Assembly: GCF_000143535.2 (NCBI RefSeq)
Contig: NC_037319.1
Coordinates: 1,178,001 to 1,242,000 of the forward strand
DNA: 64,000 nucleotides
From: Botrytis cinerea B05.10
Lineage: Eukaryota; Ascomycota; Leotiomycetes; Helotiales; Sclerotiniaceae
Direction of reading: 5' to 3'
Below are positions 46,084 through 57,393 of this stretch, piece by piece. The number at the start of each line of letters is the position of its first letter. Positions within the stretch are counted from its first letter, which is position 1. Under the pieces are notes generated by a model, which was not told where the DNA came from, ran no database searches, and was given only the letters and a program-made list of their open reading frames with translations. A program made the translations under genes and the position numbers.

Positions 46084-47252
46084 GCATTTGCAGAGCACAT
46101 AGAATCCATCCTACTAAAGAATACCACCATAATGTCTTTGACCGATGTTTTATCTATACCAAATTTCGCAAGCATTATAACCACACATTTAGTTGTATGC
46201 CAAATTTTGGACTATCATTCGGCGTTTTTTTTTTTTGTTTTTTTTTTGTTTTTTTTTGTTTTTTTATTTCTCATTTCTCAAATTTATAAGCAATACGCCG
46301 GATTTTTTTATGATGGACGAAGATGGAAGGGCGTTTGCATAAGTTTGTGGCGTTGGATACGTAGGCAGGTCATCGTCACCGCCTCGCTGTAAGATTTAAT
46401 GAATTGTCCCTTTGTTCTCAAAGGGAGTGGGGGAATGGTATGGAAGAGCTGGAGTGGAGGGATATGGTACTCACTTGACTGAGACTTGGAACAATGAAGG
46501 AAACATGACGAGGCGAATAGACCAAGAGGGGAAAACTCCTTTTGTATCAATTGCCTGACGCTGTGGAGTGGATGGCTACGAATAAAATTATATACCCAAG
46601 AGAGATATTTACTGGCTATATATCCTTTACTTTTACTGTGTGTGATTACATTGTGCATTGCTGTCTATTCTATTCTTGATTCTTTCGTATATAAGCACTA
46701 TCAGTCGGAAGCTTGTATAATAACCCCTCTTTCATGTATATAAAGCTGGAATGTAGCGATGACTTGGCTGTAAGTCTACTTTGTAAGATAAATAAGAAAA
46801 CCTGGTTGGAAATGGAAATGTTCAATTACATCGATTAATCGATCAATCAATGAATTGGAGTTCGAGATATGTATGATATATATATATATATAGTTGTAGA
46901 TAGTTTGTGGTTTGAGATTGATGGGAGGGAGAGGGAGAGGGAGATGCGATGAAAACAAATAACCTTGGAAGGAAGTGGTAGGCAAGGCAAGGCAAGGTAA
47001 GAAAAGAAAAGAAAAGAAAAGAGGAGGATAAAAAAAAGCATAAAGGGGAAAAAAAACGTCTTGAAATTTTGAGAATTGTATTCCACCCGAACAAGTCCGT
47101 ACTAGATAGGTAATATGTAACATCCCACAAAGTAACACGACATTAATTCCAAACCTATCCTAGGAAATTCGTTAAAATGATCTGCACAGTATTTCAGTCC
47201 ATTACATTTCATCACATTCCATGATTCGACAGCAGACCCAACCAACCGCTAC
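46084..47252. other. Intergenic region between convergent genes, with T-tract
   Basis: Two 3' flanks. T-rich runs broken by single G bases occupy about 46225-46267, just after the phosphatase stop, and AG-rich simple repeats occur at 46920-47050. No gene is supported. Confidence 0.5.
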
Positions 47253-48336
47253 TTAAATCCCAGGCACGACACTATATTGACTATCCACATTCAAATCCGA
47301 GTCCTCGTGATGATGATGATGATGATGATGATGATGAGGTTGAGGCTCCTCCTCGTTCCTCCTCTCCTCTCCCTGCTGAGCAGCAATGTCTGCTACCCTC
47401 GATCTTTCAATCGTCTTTAAAAACCTAAAGACTTCTTTTGCGCAAGCCTCTTTGGCTTTCTTCTTGCCGTAAATGTTTGTGAGCCTCCCTACGGGGCCGT
47501 TGATCCGGGCATCCGATCCAAAATCTGCATAGATTTCATAAAATGCAGTGCCTTCTGCCATGAGCGTGAGTCTATAGGCAGGAGGGTTGAAGCCGAGGGC
47601 GATGCAGAGCCCGGGGACGAGACTGGGGTAGGGTGTTGGAGAGGTGCTTCTCTCGCGGACATTGGGATTTGGAGATGGACTTGCTGCGTTGGGAAATCTG
47701 ACGGCGCCGGTAGGGGGCATGAGGTTCTGTGAGATAAGCCAATCGATGGCGAGTTTGGAGATGAATTGTTTGGCGTCTTTTTTGTTGCTAAAGGATGCTA
47801 GAGTGGTGACAGGCTCCGTCTTTTCTCTGATGGTTACGGAAAATCTAAATCGCTGTTCAGAGACCTGGATATCTGTGTACACTGGCAGTGGAGTGATGGC
47901 TTTGGCTTGGTGATATTCTGGAGATTGTTAGTATCAGTTTATGGAGTCTCGTGATCGTGATAGAGGACTTACCCAACAGTCTTCCTATCCAGTTTGTGTT
48001 GCCCATTTCTTGCAACGCCTGATCTTCAAGTAGAATACCAGTTACATCTGGCATATTCCTAGGTCTGCTGGCGGCTGGTAAGCCAGTACGAGATCCTGTG
48101 GGTTGTGCATTGTAATGATCTTGGTCAATCCTAAAAGCCTCGTCAACAAAATCTCACGAATACGATTGAACAATCGCAACAAAAGATTACAATTATAGTG
48201 TTGTGGGACTTGACTGCATCCAATTCAGAACTTACTGGGCTTGCAACTCCTCCTGCTCTCGTTCAAAATCGCTCAGGCTCTGTAATCGTACTCCAGAGCC
48301 TGACATTCCCATCCCGCTTGCTCGAGTGCCCGCCAT
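47253..48336 (-). CDS. Double-stranded RNA-binding domain protein
   Basis: Exons are 48336..48236, 48130..47973 and 47917..47253 (307 aa); introns of 105 and 55 nt have GTAAGT donors and keep phase. The joined sequence NTNWIGRLLEYHQAKAITPL opens a dsRBD-like fold ending DAKQFISKLAIDWLI (about 75-160). A second, more divergent unit runs from LCIALGFNPPAYRLTL to YGKKKAKEACAKEVFRFLKT. The C-terminus has ten consecutive His residues encoded by a GAT-type microsatellite (47308-47337), then an acidic tail. Such proteins act in RNA silencing or other dsRNA biology; no RNase III or helicase domain is present, so an accessory role is inferred. A TATAAATA lies only a few bases before the ATG, so initiation at Met9 or Met11 is possible. 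Confidence 0.86.
47308..47337 (-). repeat. Coding (TGA/CAT)n microsatellite giving poly-His
   Basis: Ten uninterrupted trinucleotide units inside the last exon of the dsRNA-binding protein gene, translated as ten His residues on the minus strand. Length polymorphism between isolates would be expected. Confidence 0.9.
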
Positions 48337-48870
48337 GCTATTTATACGAGCTTGGATATCGGGAAAGGAGCCGTATACGTTTGTGAAAGAACTCAACATT
48401 GAAAAGGAGCTTTGTAGCTATGTTGGAAATGAAAGTTGTTTGTTTGTGGTGAACTCTTTGGGGGGGTGGGTGAGGCTGCAGGTAGAAGGTTGGAGAAGGA
48501 CAATATCTGGGATTCGATGCATCTACAAGGGTATCTGACCTCAGGCGGGGTTATGAGAAACTCATATCCAATGGTTTATACTTGATTGGAGGGAGAAGAT
48601 GAAGAGTGTAACATTATCATATTGTGTCAAGCATAGCCCAAGACTAGCCCAAGACTTTCATTGAGAGGATTCGAAGACGAGTATCATCTGAAGAAGCCAA
48701 TGGGCTCGACTCACGTCTTTACAGCCCCTTTATTCCGAACTTAAGCCGAGATAGACATGGCCCATCTGAATCAGTACTACCAACAATCAATAAGACGTGA
48801 GATCCTCAAGACAACAACCTCACATCAACCATAATTCTTTGAATTGGCATTTGTATCTTGTTGCTGGAAG
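48337..48870. promoter_or_regulatory. Shared promoter region, dsRBD protein and Xaa-Pro aminopeptidase
   Basis: The start codons of the two divergent genes are 534 bp apart. A duplicated AGCCCAAGACT lies near 48632-48655. No specific factor site is claimed. Confidence 0.45.
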
Positions 48871-50876
48871 ATGAATATCCAAACTATCATGAGTTCCTTT
48901 ACTGCTCAGGACAAAGATCAAGAAGTTAGACCCTCTTCAAGTGGAAGTTGGGCTTGTAAGGAGGTGGACGAATTCGATGCTTTGTGAATGAGTTTTAGAC
49001 CTTATACTAGAAGGAGACATACTGACAATTGATTAGATCGATAGAATACAAGCCTAAGCCAACTGAAAAGTATCCAGGTTAGTTATTCGTCCATTCATGA
49101 GCTTATCTAGAGCTTCCCCGGGAGGAGGGTGGTGTGATCCTCACGGGATAGCTACCATGTATGATGATTGGTTCAACATGAATAATTCCAGCTCGATTCG
49201 AATCATGACATTCTCATTATAGAATTTCCCCAAAATCTATACTGACAAGAGCTCATAGCAAAACTTCATGCGCGGAATGTCAGAAAGTACCTTGATGTCG
49301 GTGAAGGTCTCATCTATCTTCCTGGTCTACCAAGTTTCAATTATGAAGATTCGGATATGCCACCTGCTTTCCGACAACGTCGTTACTTCTATTACATCAC
49401 TGGAGTGAATCTCTCTGATTGCATTGTTACCTACAACATCCATCGCGATCAACTATGGCTTTGGATTCCACCACCAAATTCCGGCAGATCCGTCATTTAC
49501 AATGGAGCTCGTCCAACGATCAAAGAGATAATGAGCAAGTACGATTTTGACCATGTTGAAACATTGACCCACCTTGATTCATATCTCACTTGGTATGCAC
49601 ACACCGAACCCGGAAAGATACACGTTCTACATGATTATCAAGCGCCAAAAAACATCGAACTTCAGATTACTCGCAAAAATGGATGTCATTCTATCATTAG
49701 CGAATCTCCGTTCGATAGCTCCAAGTTAGAGGAGGCTATGAATACAGCTAGAGCTATTAAGAGTCCATACGAGCTTAGAATGATCCGGAAGGCAAGTGCA
49801 ATCACAGCACAAGGCCATCTCAATGTTCTCCGTGGTCTTCGTCACTTGTCCAATGAGGCAGAGATTGAAGCCATTTTCACAGCGACATGTATTGCCAAAC
49901 AGGCGAAAACTCAAGCATATGGAGTGATTGCTGGTTCTGGAGAAAATGCAAGTACTCTTCATTATATGGCCAACAATGAACCTCTTAAAGGAAGACAACT
50001 CTTGTGTCTCGATGCGGGTTGTGAGTGGGATTGCTACGCATCTGATGTTACTCGAACAGTTCCAATCTCCGGAGAGTATACCGAGGAAGCTGAAGCTATC
50101 TATGATATTGTAGCCAAGATGCAAGATGAGTGTATTGAATTACTGAAGCCAGGTGCTAATTATCGAGATATTCATATCCATGCCCACAAGGTTGCGCTCA
50201 AAGGTCTCATGGATTTGGGGCTCGTGGAAGGTGGAACATTTGATGAACTTTTCATGGCGGGTGTTTCGGTAGCATTCTTTCCTCATGGTGTAAGTACTTA
50301 TTCACTCCATTCACATTACTCCAATCTGACTGATATTTAGTTGGGTCATTACGTTGGTCTGGAAGTTCATGATGTCGGACCTGGCGGAAGTCGCATCACA
50401 AATCGTTTGTATGGATTCGACAAGAAACCCGCTGATTGGACTGATGCCTACTTTCAAATCCTTTCAAACACTGGAGTTACTTCAGATGGCGGGTCTATCC
50501 TCGAAAAGGATATGGTTGTTACAGTCGAACCTGGAATGTAAGTTCATCCCAGAGCCCCATTATTTTCATCTCTGACGATGCGCCTCCAAGTTATTTCTCC
50601 CGATATGCCCTTGAAGAAGTTTATCTAAAATCTCCCAATTATGCAAAATACATCAACAAAGATCTCCTACAAAAGTACTATCCAGTCGGAGGCGTACGCA
50701 TCGAAGACGATCTTTTGATAACAGAAGATGGATATGAGAATTTGACTACCGTTCTAAAAGGTAAAGAAGCATTAAAAATCATCAACGAAGGAAAAGAACA
50801 GGAAGAAGAAGAAGAGAGAGAAGCAAACAGGAAAGCTACGGAGTCTAGAAAGCAAAAGAAAACTTGGTTTTGGTAG
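48871..50876 (+). CDS. Xaa-Pro aminopeptidase (M24B, AMPP family)
   Basis: Cleaves N-terminal residues preceding proline using a dinuclear metal centre, probably in the cytosol (no signal peptide). Five exons: 48871..48983, 49037..49077, 49259..50289, 50341..50537, 50591..50876 (555 aa), with consistent phases; exon 2 is 41 nt and intron 2 is 181 nt. The exon 1-2-3 junctions rebuild the family N-terminus VDEFDALSIEYKPK and then [12 protein letters not shown]. All five metal ligands are present: D303 ([10 protein letters not shown]), D314 (ASDVTRT), H398 ([11 protein letters not shown]), E458 (VEPGIYFSRY) and E499 ([11 protein letters not shown]). The C-terminus adds a charged Glu/Lys-rich tail. 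Divergent from the dsRNA-binding protein gene; no functional link is evident. Confidence 0.95.
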
Positions 50877-51094
50877 ATATTGAGTGGTGAATAATGATAG
50901 AGGTGTATATTAGGCGTTGTGTTATATGTTTCTCATTCATCTCGGATTTCGAAGGATGCTGAGAGATTTTTCTTTCTTTTCTTTCCTTGAGTATTGTTGT
51001 ATGGAAGTTTAGCTTGGGTACGACTCAATTCAACTTGTGGTCTATCGATCATATACGACTGTTTGTATAGAACAAGTTCATAGAATGTTGAATG

Positions 51095-51138
<44 letters not shown>

Positions 51139-51945
51139 TATGTTTCGTCTCAGTCTTCTTAGATATTTATTGAAAGTCATTTCATTCACACATTGTATGT
51201 CGGAAAAGGAGGATTAGCGACAACACACCAGATAGAAAGGTAAAGTGCCATAGATATCTAGAGTAATAGCATGAACCTTACCTCAGTATATAGCATCCAT
51301 TACTTAGGAATAGAACATGGCTCACTTATTAGACTTGCAGCCAACCCAGATAATCTATTCCTCTCCCTCTCCCTCTCCCTCTCCCTCTCCCTCTCCAAAA
51401 TCCATCCCTCCATCTCAACCACCAAAATAAACCAACAAACGCATAATTCCCACAAAGAATCCCTTCTTCCCTACCCATCTATCCATTCAGTCCAAAATTC
51501 TTTGTCCGAAAATACTCCCTCTCTCTCTCTCTGCCTCTCTCCTATCCCCTTCACTTCACTTCATGTCATTGTTGTTTGTTGTATTATCAACCCACAGCCT
51601 CTTTACATCTATTCCGCTTTGTTTTTTTATTAAAAAAAAAACTAAAAAAAAAACAAAGCCAACGATGTCTTTGTCCGTATTTTCTATATCAATCTCATTC
51701 TTCCTGCTCCTGTTGTTTATTTTCCATTTCATTTCCAAGTATCCAGCCTCGAGTATTGTCTAAAAATCGCACCGATACACGTCTTTCGAATCCTTCAATC
51801 GTCGTTTTATACATATACATATACATATACATATACAGCTCACAGTTAAATCGAAAATCGATATACTCAACTAACATAACCCACCCAACATCAGAACCCC
51901 ATCAACCCTTCGCCCCTCCAAAACTAACCTCTCCTCCCAAAGAAA
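50877..51945. other. Intergenic region with simple repeats
   Basis: Contains (TC)n then (TG)n at about 51095-51139, (CTCTCC)n at about 51359-51397 and A-runs at 51631-51652. The stretch from 51360 on is pyrimidine-rich on the plus strand and may be promoter or leader of the small gene at 51946. ATACAT repeats lie at 51810-51836. Confidence 0.5.
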
Positions 51946-52173
51946 ATGTGTACCTACACCACCGTCCTCTACGCCTGCAACCACACCTCACACGGCTTCC
52001 AGCAAGCATGTTGGATAGCGAACAAATCCGTTGCTCTCCCACTTTCGCTTCCACTTTCCTGCCTCAAAACTACGCATACGGAAGAGATGCTCGCGGAATG
52101 GTGTTCTGGGTGTAAGGCTAAGGCTGCGATGGCTGCAGAGAGAGTTAGAGTATTGTGTGCGCCTAGGGAGTAG
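51946..52173 (+). CDS. Small Cys/His-rich hypothetical protein
   Basis: A 75-residue frame opening MCTYTTVLYACNHTSH. It contains seven Cys and three His (C2, C11, H13, H16, C22, C39, H44, C53, C56, C71), including CxHxxH and CxxC groupings that could bind zinc. No signal peptide is evident, so it is not an obvious secreted effector. The leader before it is strongly pyrimidine-rich, as at real fungal genes, and the ATG context AGAAAATG is acceptable. I recognise no family with certainty. It could also be a chance frame; transcript support would decide. Confidence 0.5.
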   Translation: MCTYTTVLYACNHTSHGFQQACWIANKSVALPLSLPLSCLKTTHTEEMLAEWCSGCKAKAAMAAERVRVLCAPRE

Positions 52174-52421
52174 GTGGAAGGATAGATAGATGGATAGATA
52201 GGAATAGGTAGGTTGGTTATCATAGTTGAATCACTGCGTGTAGGATAGGATGGGACAAGACGGTAAGATAAAGTAATAATATATAACTATTTTGATTTTT
52301 TAACCCTTGAAGTTCCTAGAAGCATGAATTATATGCTTTTAGTACCAATAAACTATTGTAAATCTGTTCAAATTTAATAACATGAGTCGAAGTGGTGTAT
52401 ATATACCTAAAGCATCCCCTC

Positions 52422-54140
52422 TTATCTTAATTTCAACTTCCCCTCATGTTCCTGCCAAAAATTTCTACACAATCTGTGTCCCCAATGCTCAATCCACCAT
52501 TCCCCAAAACTATCCTCAACTTTGACATCTACTTTCATAACCCTTTCTTCTCTCTTTAATCCACATATCACGCACGCTTTCGGTGCCGTTAATGCCCCTT
52601 CTTGACTCTTTACATGCATCGAATCTCCAATTTCTGGGATCGCTAAATGTTTCGAAACATCTTTGAGACTTGTATTAGCTACTGCTACAGCCGATCGAAG
52701 TCTGCCTAATTGTTCTTTCCATACACGGATTGTTTCTTCCGCTTCACGGTCTTCACGTGCGACTTCCGCTTTATCGACACCGGTTAATTTCATGCCGCCT
52801 TTTCCACCGGCAGGTCCAATACTCATACCCTGTGAGAGATGAGTATCACGTTTCCAGCGAAATTTGCGACCAGCGATTATATGGGCTGCAACAGTGGCAA
52901 TGAGAAGGTAAGCGCGAAGGAAATTGATGGTGGAAGGATCGGATATGATGCGATTTTTGAGAGAGAAGGGTTGGTTTGCTACGGCCTTGAAGAGAGATGA
53001 TTGAGGAAGGTCGAAGAGCTGGGGAAAAAGCATCAAGAGGATCGAGGGAGGGGGAATATTGGTAGGAGGTGGAAGATTGGGTTCCACTGAGGTGGGCTCT
53101 GTGACTTTATCGACGGCATTCCAGGCCCAAGCATCAGCTGCTATGCCAGATGTTGGATTTGTGCTAGATATAGCTGGAGATTCGGCTGGAAGATCAGAAA
53201 AGTCACCCCAGTCATCGTCTATGTCTTCAACGATAGATGGTACGGCAGGCGAATCAACATAGGGTGCTGCTTTTGGAGGTTTCTCGTCATATGATGGCCA
53301 AGCTGTCAAAGGAGAAGCTGATTTGGGTTTATCTTCGGTCTTCATTTTGGCGACTTGTTTGATTTGTTGGGTAGCAAGACCAACCTTGGGAAACGGATTC
53401 CGCTGCTGAAAAGAGGGTGATTTGGGTGCTTGTGGGTATGGTAATGGGGTATTAAGATTCGGTGACGTGGTAGTGAGGTCATGAGGCTTTTTTGATGGTT
53501 GTGTTTTGATACTCAATGAACCAAAAAAGTCATCGAGAGGCTCTGGAGGTGTAGATGGTTGTGGTTGTGATGGAGGAGGAGTGACGCTCTCAAAATCTCC
53601 AAAATCATCATCTTCACCCTCTTCCTCATCGGCGTCAAAAAGAATTTCTCCACCTGACGAACCCTTAGATGGTGGTAATGTTGGTCGGGGATAGGAATAG
53701 CTCATGTGATTATTCGACGTAGATGAAGGCTCTGGCATATCATGAACATTATTGTTAAAAAGATCAAAGGTCGATCTGCGCACGATTCCCGGGTTTGGCG
53801 GAGCATTATCATTTTTGAATATGTTCCCCCCTTGGTAATTGGATTTTGGTGCATTGATAGATGGGTTCGGGGGAGTAGCTGTTATGCCAAAAGAACCCCA
53901 TAGATCTTCTTGGGGAGTTCCACTTTGTGCTGGAGTCATTGGACTCGTGAAGCTATTCAAGTCCCCCCAAATGTCATCATTTTGCCTTGTAGTTTGCGCC
54001 GGTGTCTGGCTTGCATGCGCCTGGCCTGGCTGGCTACTAGGGGTGGCACCACCAAGAAACGAGAAACTCTGACTAGCTTGTGGTTGAGGATCCTGAGGTG
54101 ATTTGTAAAATGTATCGAACTCGAGAAGATCGGAAGACAT
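52422..54140 (-). CDS. Adaptor/clathrin-accessory-like protein with acidic W/F-G motifs
   Basis: Single frame of 572 aa from the ATG at 54140 (MSSDLLEFDTFYK); a longer frame from a GTG at 54236 is not used. Most of the protein is Pro/Ser-rich and disordered, punctuated by acidic aromatic motifs: DDIWGDLNSF, EDLWGSFG, DDDFGDFESV, LDDFFGSLS and DDDWGDFSDL. Motifs of this kind bind the ear domains of AP-1, AP-2 and GGA adaptors, as in aftiphilin and yeast Laa2. The C-terminal half is folded: SILLMLFPQLFDLPQSSLFK, then a helix-rich part and a putative zinc-binding end with C523-x2-C526 (CVICGLKREERV) and HWGHRLC (H552/H555, C558). A role in clathrin-adaptor trafficking is inferred. Divergent from the TBC1D5-like gene. 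Confidence 0.85.
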   Translation of the reverse strand: MSSDLLEFDTFYKSPQDPQPQASQSFSFLGGATPSSQPGQAHASQTPAQTTRQNDDIWGDLNSFTSPMTPAQSGTPQEDLWGSFGITATPPNPSINAPKSNYQGGNIFKNDNAPPNPGIVRRSTFDLFNNNVHDMPEPSSTSNNHMSYSYPRPTLPPSKGSSGGEILFDADEEEGEDDDFGDFESVTPPPSQPQPSTPPEPLDDFFGSLSIKTQPSKKPHDLTTTSPNLNTPLPYPQAPKSPSFQQRNPFPKVGLATQQIKQVAKMKTEDKPKSASPLTAWPSYDEKPPKAAPYVDSPAVPSIVEDIDDDWGDFSDLPAESPAISSTNPTSGIAADAWAWNAVDKVTEPTSVEPNLPPPTNIPPPSILLMLFPQLFDLPQSSLFKAVANQPFSLKNRIISDPSTINFLRAYLLIATVAAHIIAGRKFRWKRDTHLSQGMSIGPAGGKGGMKLTGVDKAEVAREDREAEETIRVWKEQLGRLRSAVAVANTSLKDVSKHLAIPEIGDSMHVKSQEGALTAPKACVICGLKREERVMKVDVKVEDSFGEWWIEHWGHRLCRNFWQEHEGKLKLR

Positions 54141-54808
54141 GGCTGTTGATGCGACGATTGCTTGTGAATTGTGAGTTGCTATTGCTTCATCGGCTCCACG
54201 AGTATCAGTATTTCCAGAGAGATATAGATTTGGCACCGCTGGTTTTCTCCAAATCTATACACCGAAGAGCAATTGGTGGTGATGTCGAGGTACAATTGAT
54301 TCTGCGATTCTTGTGACAATTGATCCAGTCCAGAACACGACGATCGATGGAGATTTTATATCTCTTTATCCACACAAGCTCCACATGGATGAAATGCAAG
54401 ACTTACTATATTTAAAGTCTATTCTTATGTGAGCTTCATCTCAAAGTATGTGGATACCCCGTCTCAGGAAAATGAATACCAATTGGAGAGTGCAACGGTC
54501 GGAGTGCATGAAAACCGTTAAGATGACGATGATTGGGCGAAGAGTACGAAACATAATATTGAGGTACCAATATGGCGTTCCATGTAAATGCGATGGAACG
54601 TGACCACGAGGCTGACAGACATGATGTGATTATATTTGATTGGCTGATATCGCTCAACTCTGACGCTAGATAAAACTTGGCTTGAAACCAAATCTCAGCC
54701 TTCCTCTCCAAAGTCAGCCCTCCCCCACTCCACGATTTAAATAGTCCGAGACATAGGAGCGTCGTCATTAACCTCCCTTTTTCGGACATCATATATCTGC
54801 TCGTGATA
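54141..54808. promoter_or_regulatory. Shared promoter region, adaptor-like protein and TBC GAP
   Basis: The two start codons are 668 bp apart on opposite strands. No gene and no clear repeat lies between them. Both neighbours look like endosome/trans-Golgi trafficking proteins, so co-regulation from this interval is possible. Confidence 0.45.
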
Positions 54809-57393
54809 ATGAGGTCTTTGGAGGATTCTAGGTAAGAAATTTTAAATTATCAAAGCCCTTCTTGCTCTCTCTGCTCGTTATTGTTCTAATACAAGAGTGA
54901 GAAAAGAAAGAGGTGGCAGGTGACGATAAAGTCCGCATCTAACTTGACCGAACTCAAGAAATCACTGAGGATCGATGGAGAAAACAGTCCTTGCGACGGA
55001 GGGTTGAGATCTATCTGTTGGAAGGTTCGTCCTAAGTTTCATCTTGGTGTACTCTTGAGTAACGTTTTAATAGACATTTCTGTTGTTTCAAAACACAGAG
55101 ATCACAGGTTGGGCACGAGGACTTGAGGATTCACGAAGTGCTTATACCTCTTTGAGAGAACATTTCTTGAGATTTATCGAACATCCAAACAATCTAGGGT
55201 CTTCATTAGATCCTCTGGATGATGATAAACACGTGAGTGGTTCTAATCTCGTCTCTACGCATTCTGGAAATCTTGTTCAAGCATACTGAGAGACCCTAAG
55301 TCACCATGGAATACCCTTCGGAAAGATGAAGAGATTCGTGCCGAAATATTTCAGGATATTGAGAGATGCATGCCAGAAGAACCATACTTCCGTCGAGCCG
55401 ACATTCAAAGGCTCATGCTAGATGTATTATTTATCTTTTGCAAAATCAACCAGGATGTAGGTTATCGTCAGGGCATGCATGAGATACTGGCTCCAATTCT
55501 ATGGGTAGTGGAGCAAGATTCTATTGACCCCGGAGACATCAATAGTGACTCGGCCGAATCAGAAACAGATTCACCAGATTCGATTATGAAGCAGTGTTTA
55601 GATCGTAAATTCATCGAGCACGACGCCTTCACTCTCTTGTCTTTAGTCATGAGATCAGCAAAGTCATTTTATGAGTTAGGTGACCCTGGTCAAAGAACCC
55701 CTCAAATTGGTGGCGGAACACCTCAGAATGGCGCATCTCCTATTGTTGAAAGGAGTAAGCGAATTCATGAAATATACCTGGCTCGTGTAGACCCGCGACT
55801 AGCCAAACATCTTACAGATATTGAGATTCTACCACAGATATTCTTGATGTAAGGATAAAAATCCTTGGCTTTGGCTACTGTTCATCTGTTGACGGATTAT
55901 ATAGACGTTGGATTAGGTTGCTCTTCGGGCGCGAGTTTCCTTTTGTCGATCTACTATCAGTGTGGGATACTCTTTTCGCTGAGGATCCAGAATTAGATCT
56001 TGTGGATCTCATATGTGTAGCAATGCTACTTCGAATTCGTTGGCAACGTATGCAATTCACCTTACAAAGTTTGGTGTAACGACTAACTTACAAATCAGTA
56101 ATGGAATCGAACTACTCGCTAGCCTTAATGCTTCTACTCAAATATGAGTGCCCTCCAAATCCTCAAACATTCGTCGATGATGCAATCTTCCTACGAGATA
56201 ATTTCAATGCTAGTGGCGGATCCCAGATTATCCATAAATATAGTGGGAAGTACCCACAGCGAGATAAATCGTCACCACCACCTGATGCTCCTCTTGAAGG
56301 CAGCCTCAGCCCCAGACAGCTGCTCATGCGAAATAGATCCTCATTGACCACCCCTGCTCGATTTTTACAACAGCAAGGAGGCGTTGAGGCGTTGATTCAA
56401 GGTGCTGCAAAAGGTGTTTACAATAGGGGAGAGCGTCTTGGCATTAATCAAGCTGTGCGCGATGCAATGGAAGAAGTGAAGAAGAATATGCAAGGGCTAC
56501 AAACCCCAAGAAGCAACAATTCTCCTAGGAGGGCTAGTGGTGCTTCACGATGGTCTCTTGATGATGGGCGTGTAATGCCTGCCTCGACAGCTATCATGGC
56601 AACAATGAACGAAAGGAACAGGCAATTGGCTGTCATGCTAGATCATGCAATGAAAGATCTGAGATCTGTTTCTGTGTCAGAAGAAAGTAACCGAGAAAAG
56701 TGCATTGAGGCAATGGAAATGGCTATTGCTAAAGTTGATTTCGTAAAAGTTTACTTGGAGGACTCTACTATGCCACTTCCAATTCTTTCACCAAATATCA
56801 ATAGCAGAAATGAACCTGCCAAACCAGAAGCGGATACACCGAAAGTTTTATCTCCGCCAATCTCAGATCACAGGCAGACATCTTCACCAGAAACTCCCAC
56901 CATAACTTCGGACCCAGGCAATGCTCTGACAAAAGATACAAATGACCTAGACGAGTCATCCATATCAACGCCTGACATTAGTCAAGCTTCAAGGGAAGCA
57001 ATTGATCTCTCCTCAAACGAGCGGTCTACAATTATCGAACCCAAAATGGAAAGAGAAGATATGAGGTCTGCAACAACCGAGAGACCCGAAGCACCAATTC
57101 CCACTAGATCTTCGATTGCTCAATCATCGTTCTCCTGGATGCTAGAACCAGATCAAGCATCTAGCCCCACGGCAAAATCATCACCCCCAAAGAGTTCTTC
57201 CCCATTTTTAAGAACTGGAAAGCGACCTACATCCGGTGCTGGTCGAGAAAAGGCAGCGTTTCTGTTTGGGGATGACGACGGTGACTTCCAACTTCCAATA
57301 CCAAAATCTCCAATGCCAAACGCGGAAGAAGCCTTCAAGCTAGGAACATTAAAACGAATAAAAGAGAAAGTCGATGAACATACGGATGAATAG
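54809..57393 (+). CDS. TBC-domain Rab GTPase-activating protein, TBC1D5-like
   Basis: Exons: 54809..54831, about 54898..55024 (or 54913), 55074..55232, 55301..55848, 55905..56047, 56099..57393; 759-764 aa depending on the exon 2 acceptor. TBC landmarks: GLRSICWKTFLLF, SPWNTLRKDEEIR, the arginine-finger motif IFQDIER (Arg125) and the glutamine-finger YRQ (Gln160) in YRQGMHEILAP, then WIRLLFGREFPFVDLLSVWD and LICVAMLLRIRW. Both catalytic fingers are intact, so GAP activity is expected. WIRLLFGREFP and the split TBC domain with an acidic Ser-rich insert (SAESETDSPDS) match TBC1D5, which acts on Rab7 with retromer in animals. The long C-terminus is disordered and ends with an acidic patch, FLFGDDDGDFQLPIP. 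The first-exon splice is the least certain part. Confidence 0.9.
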
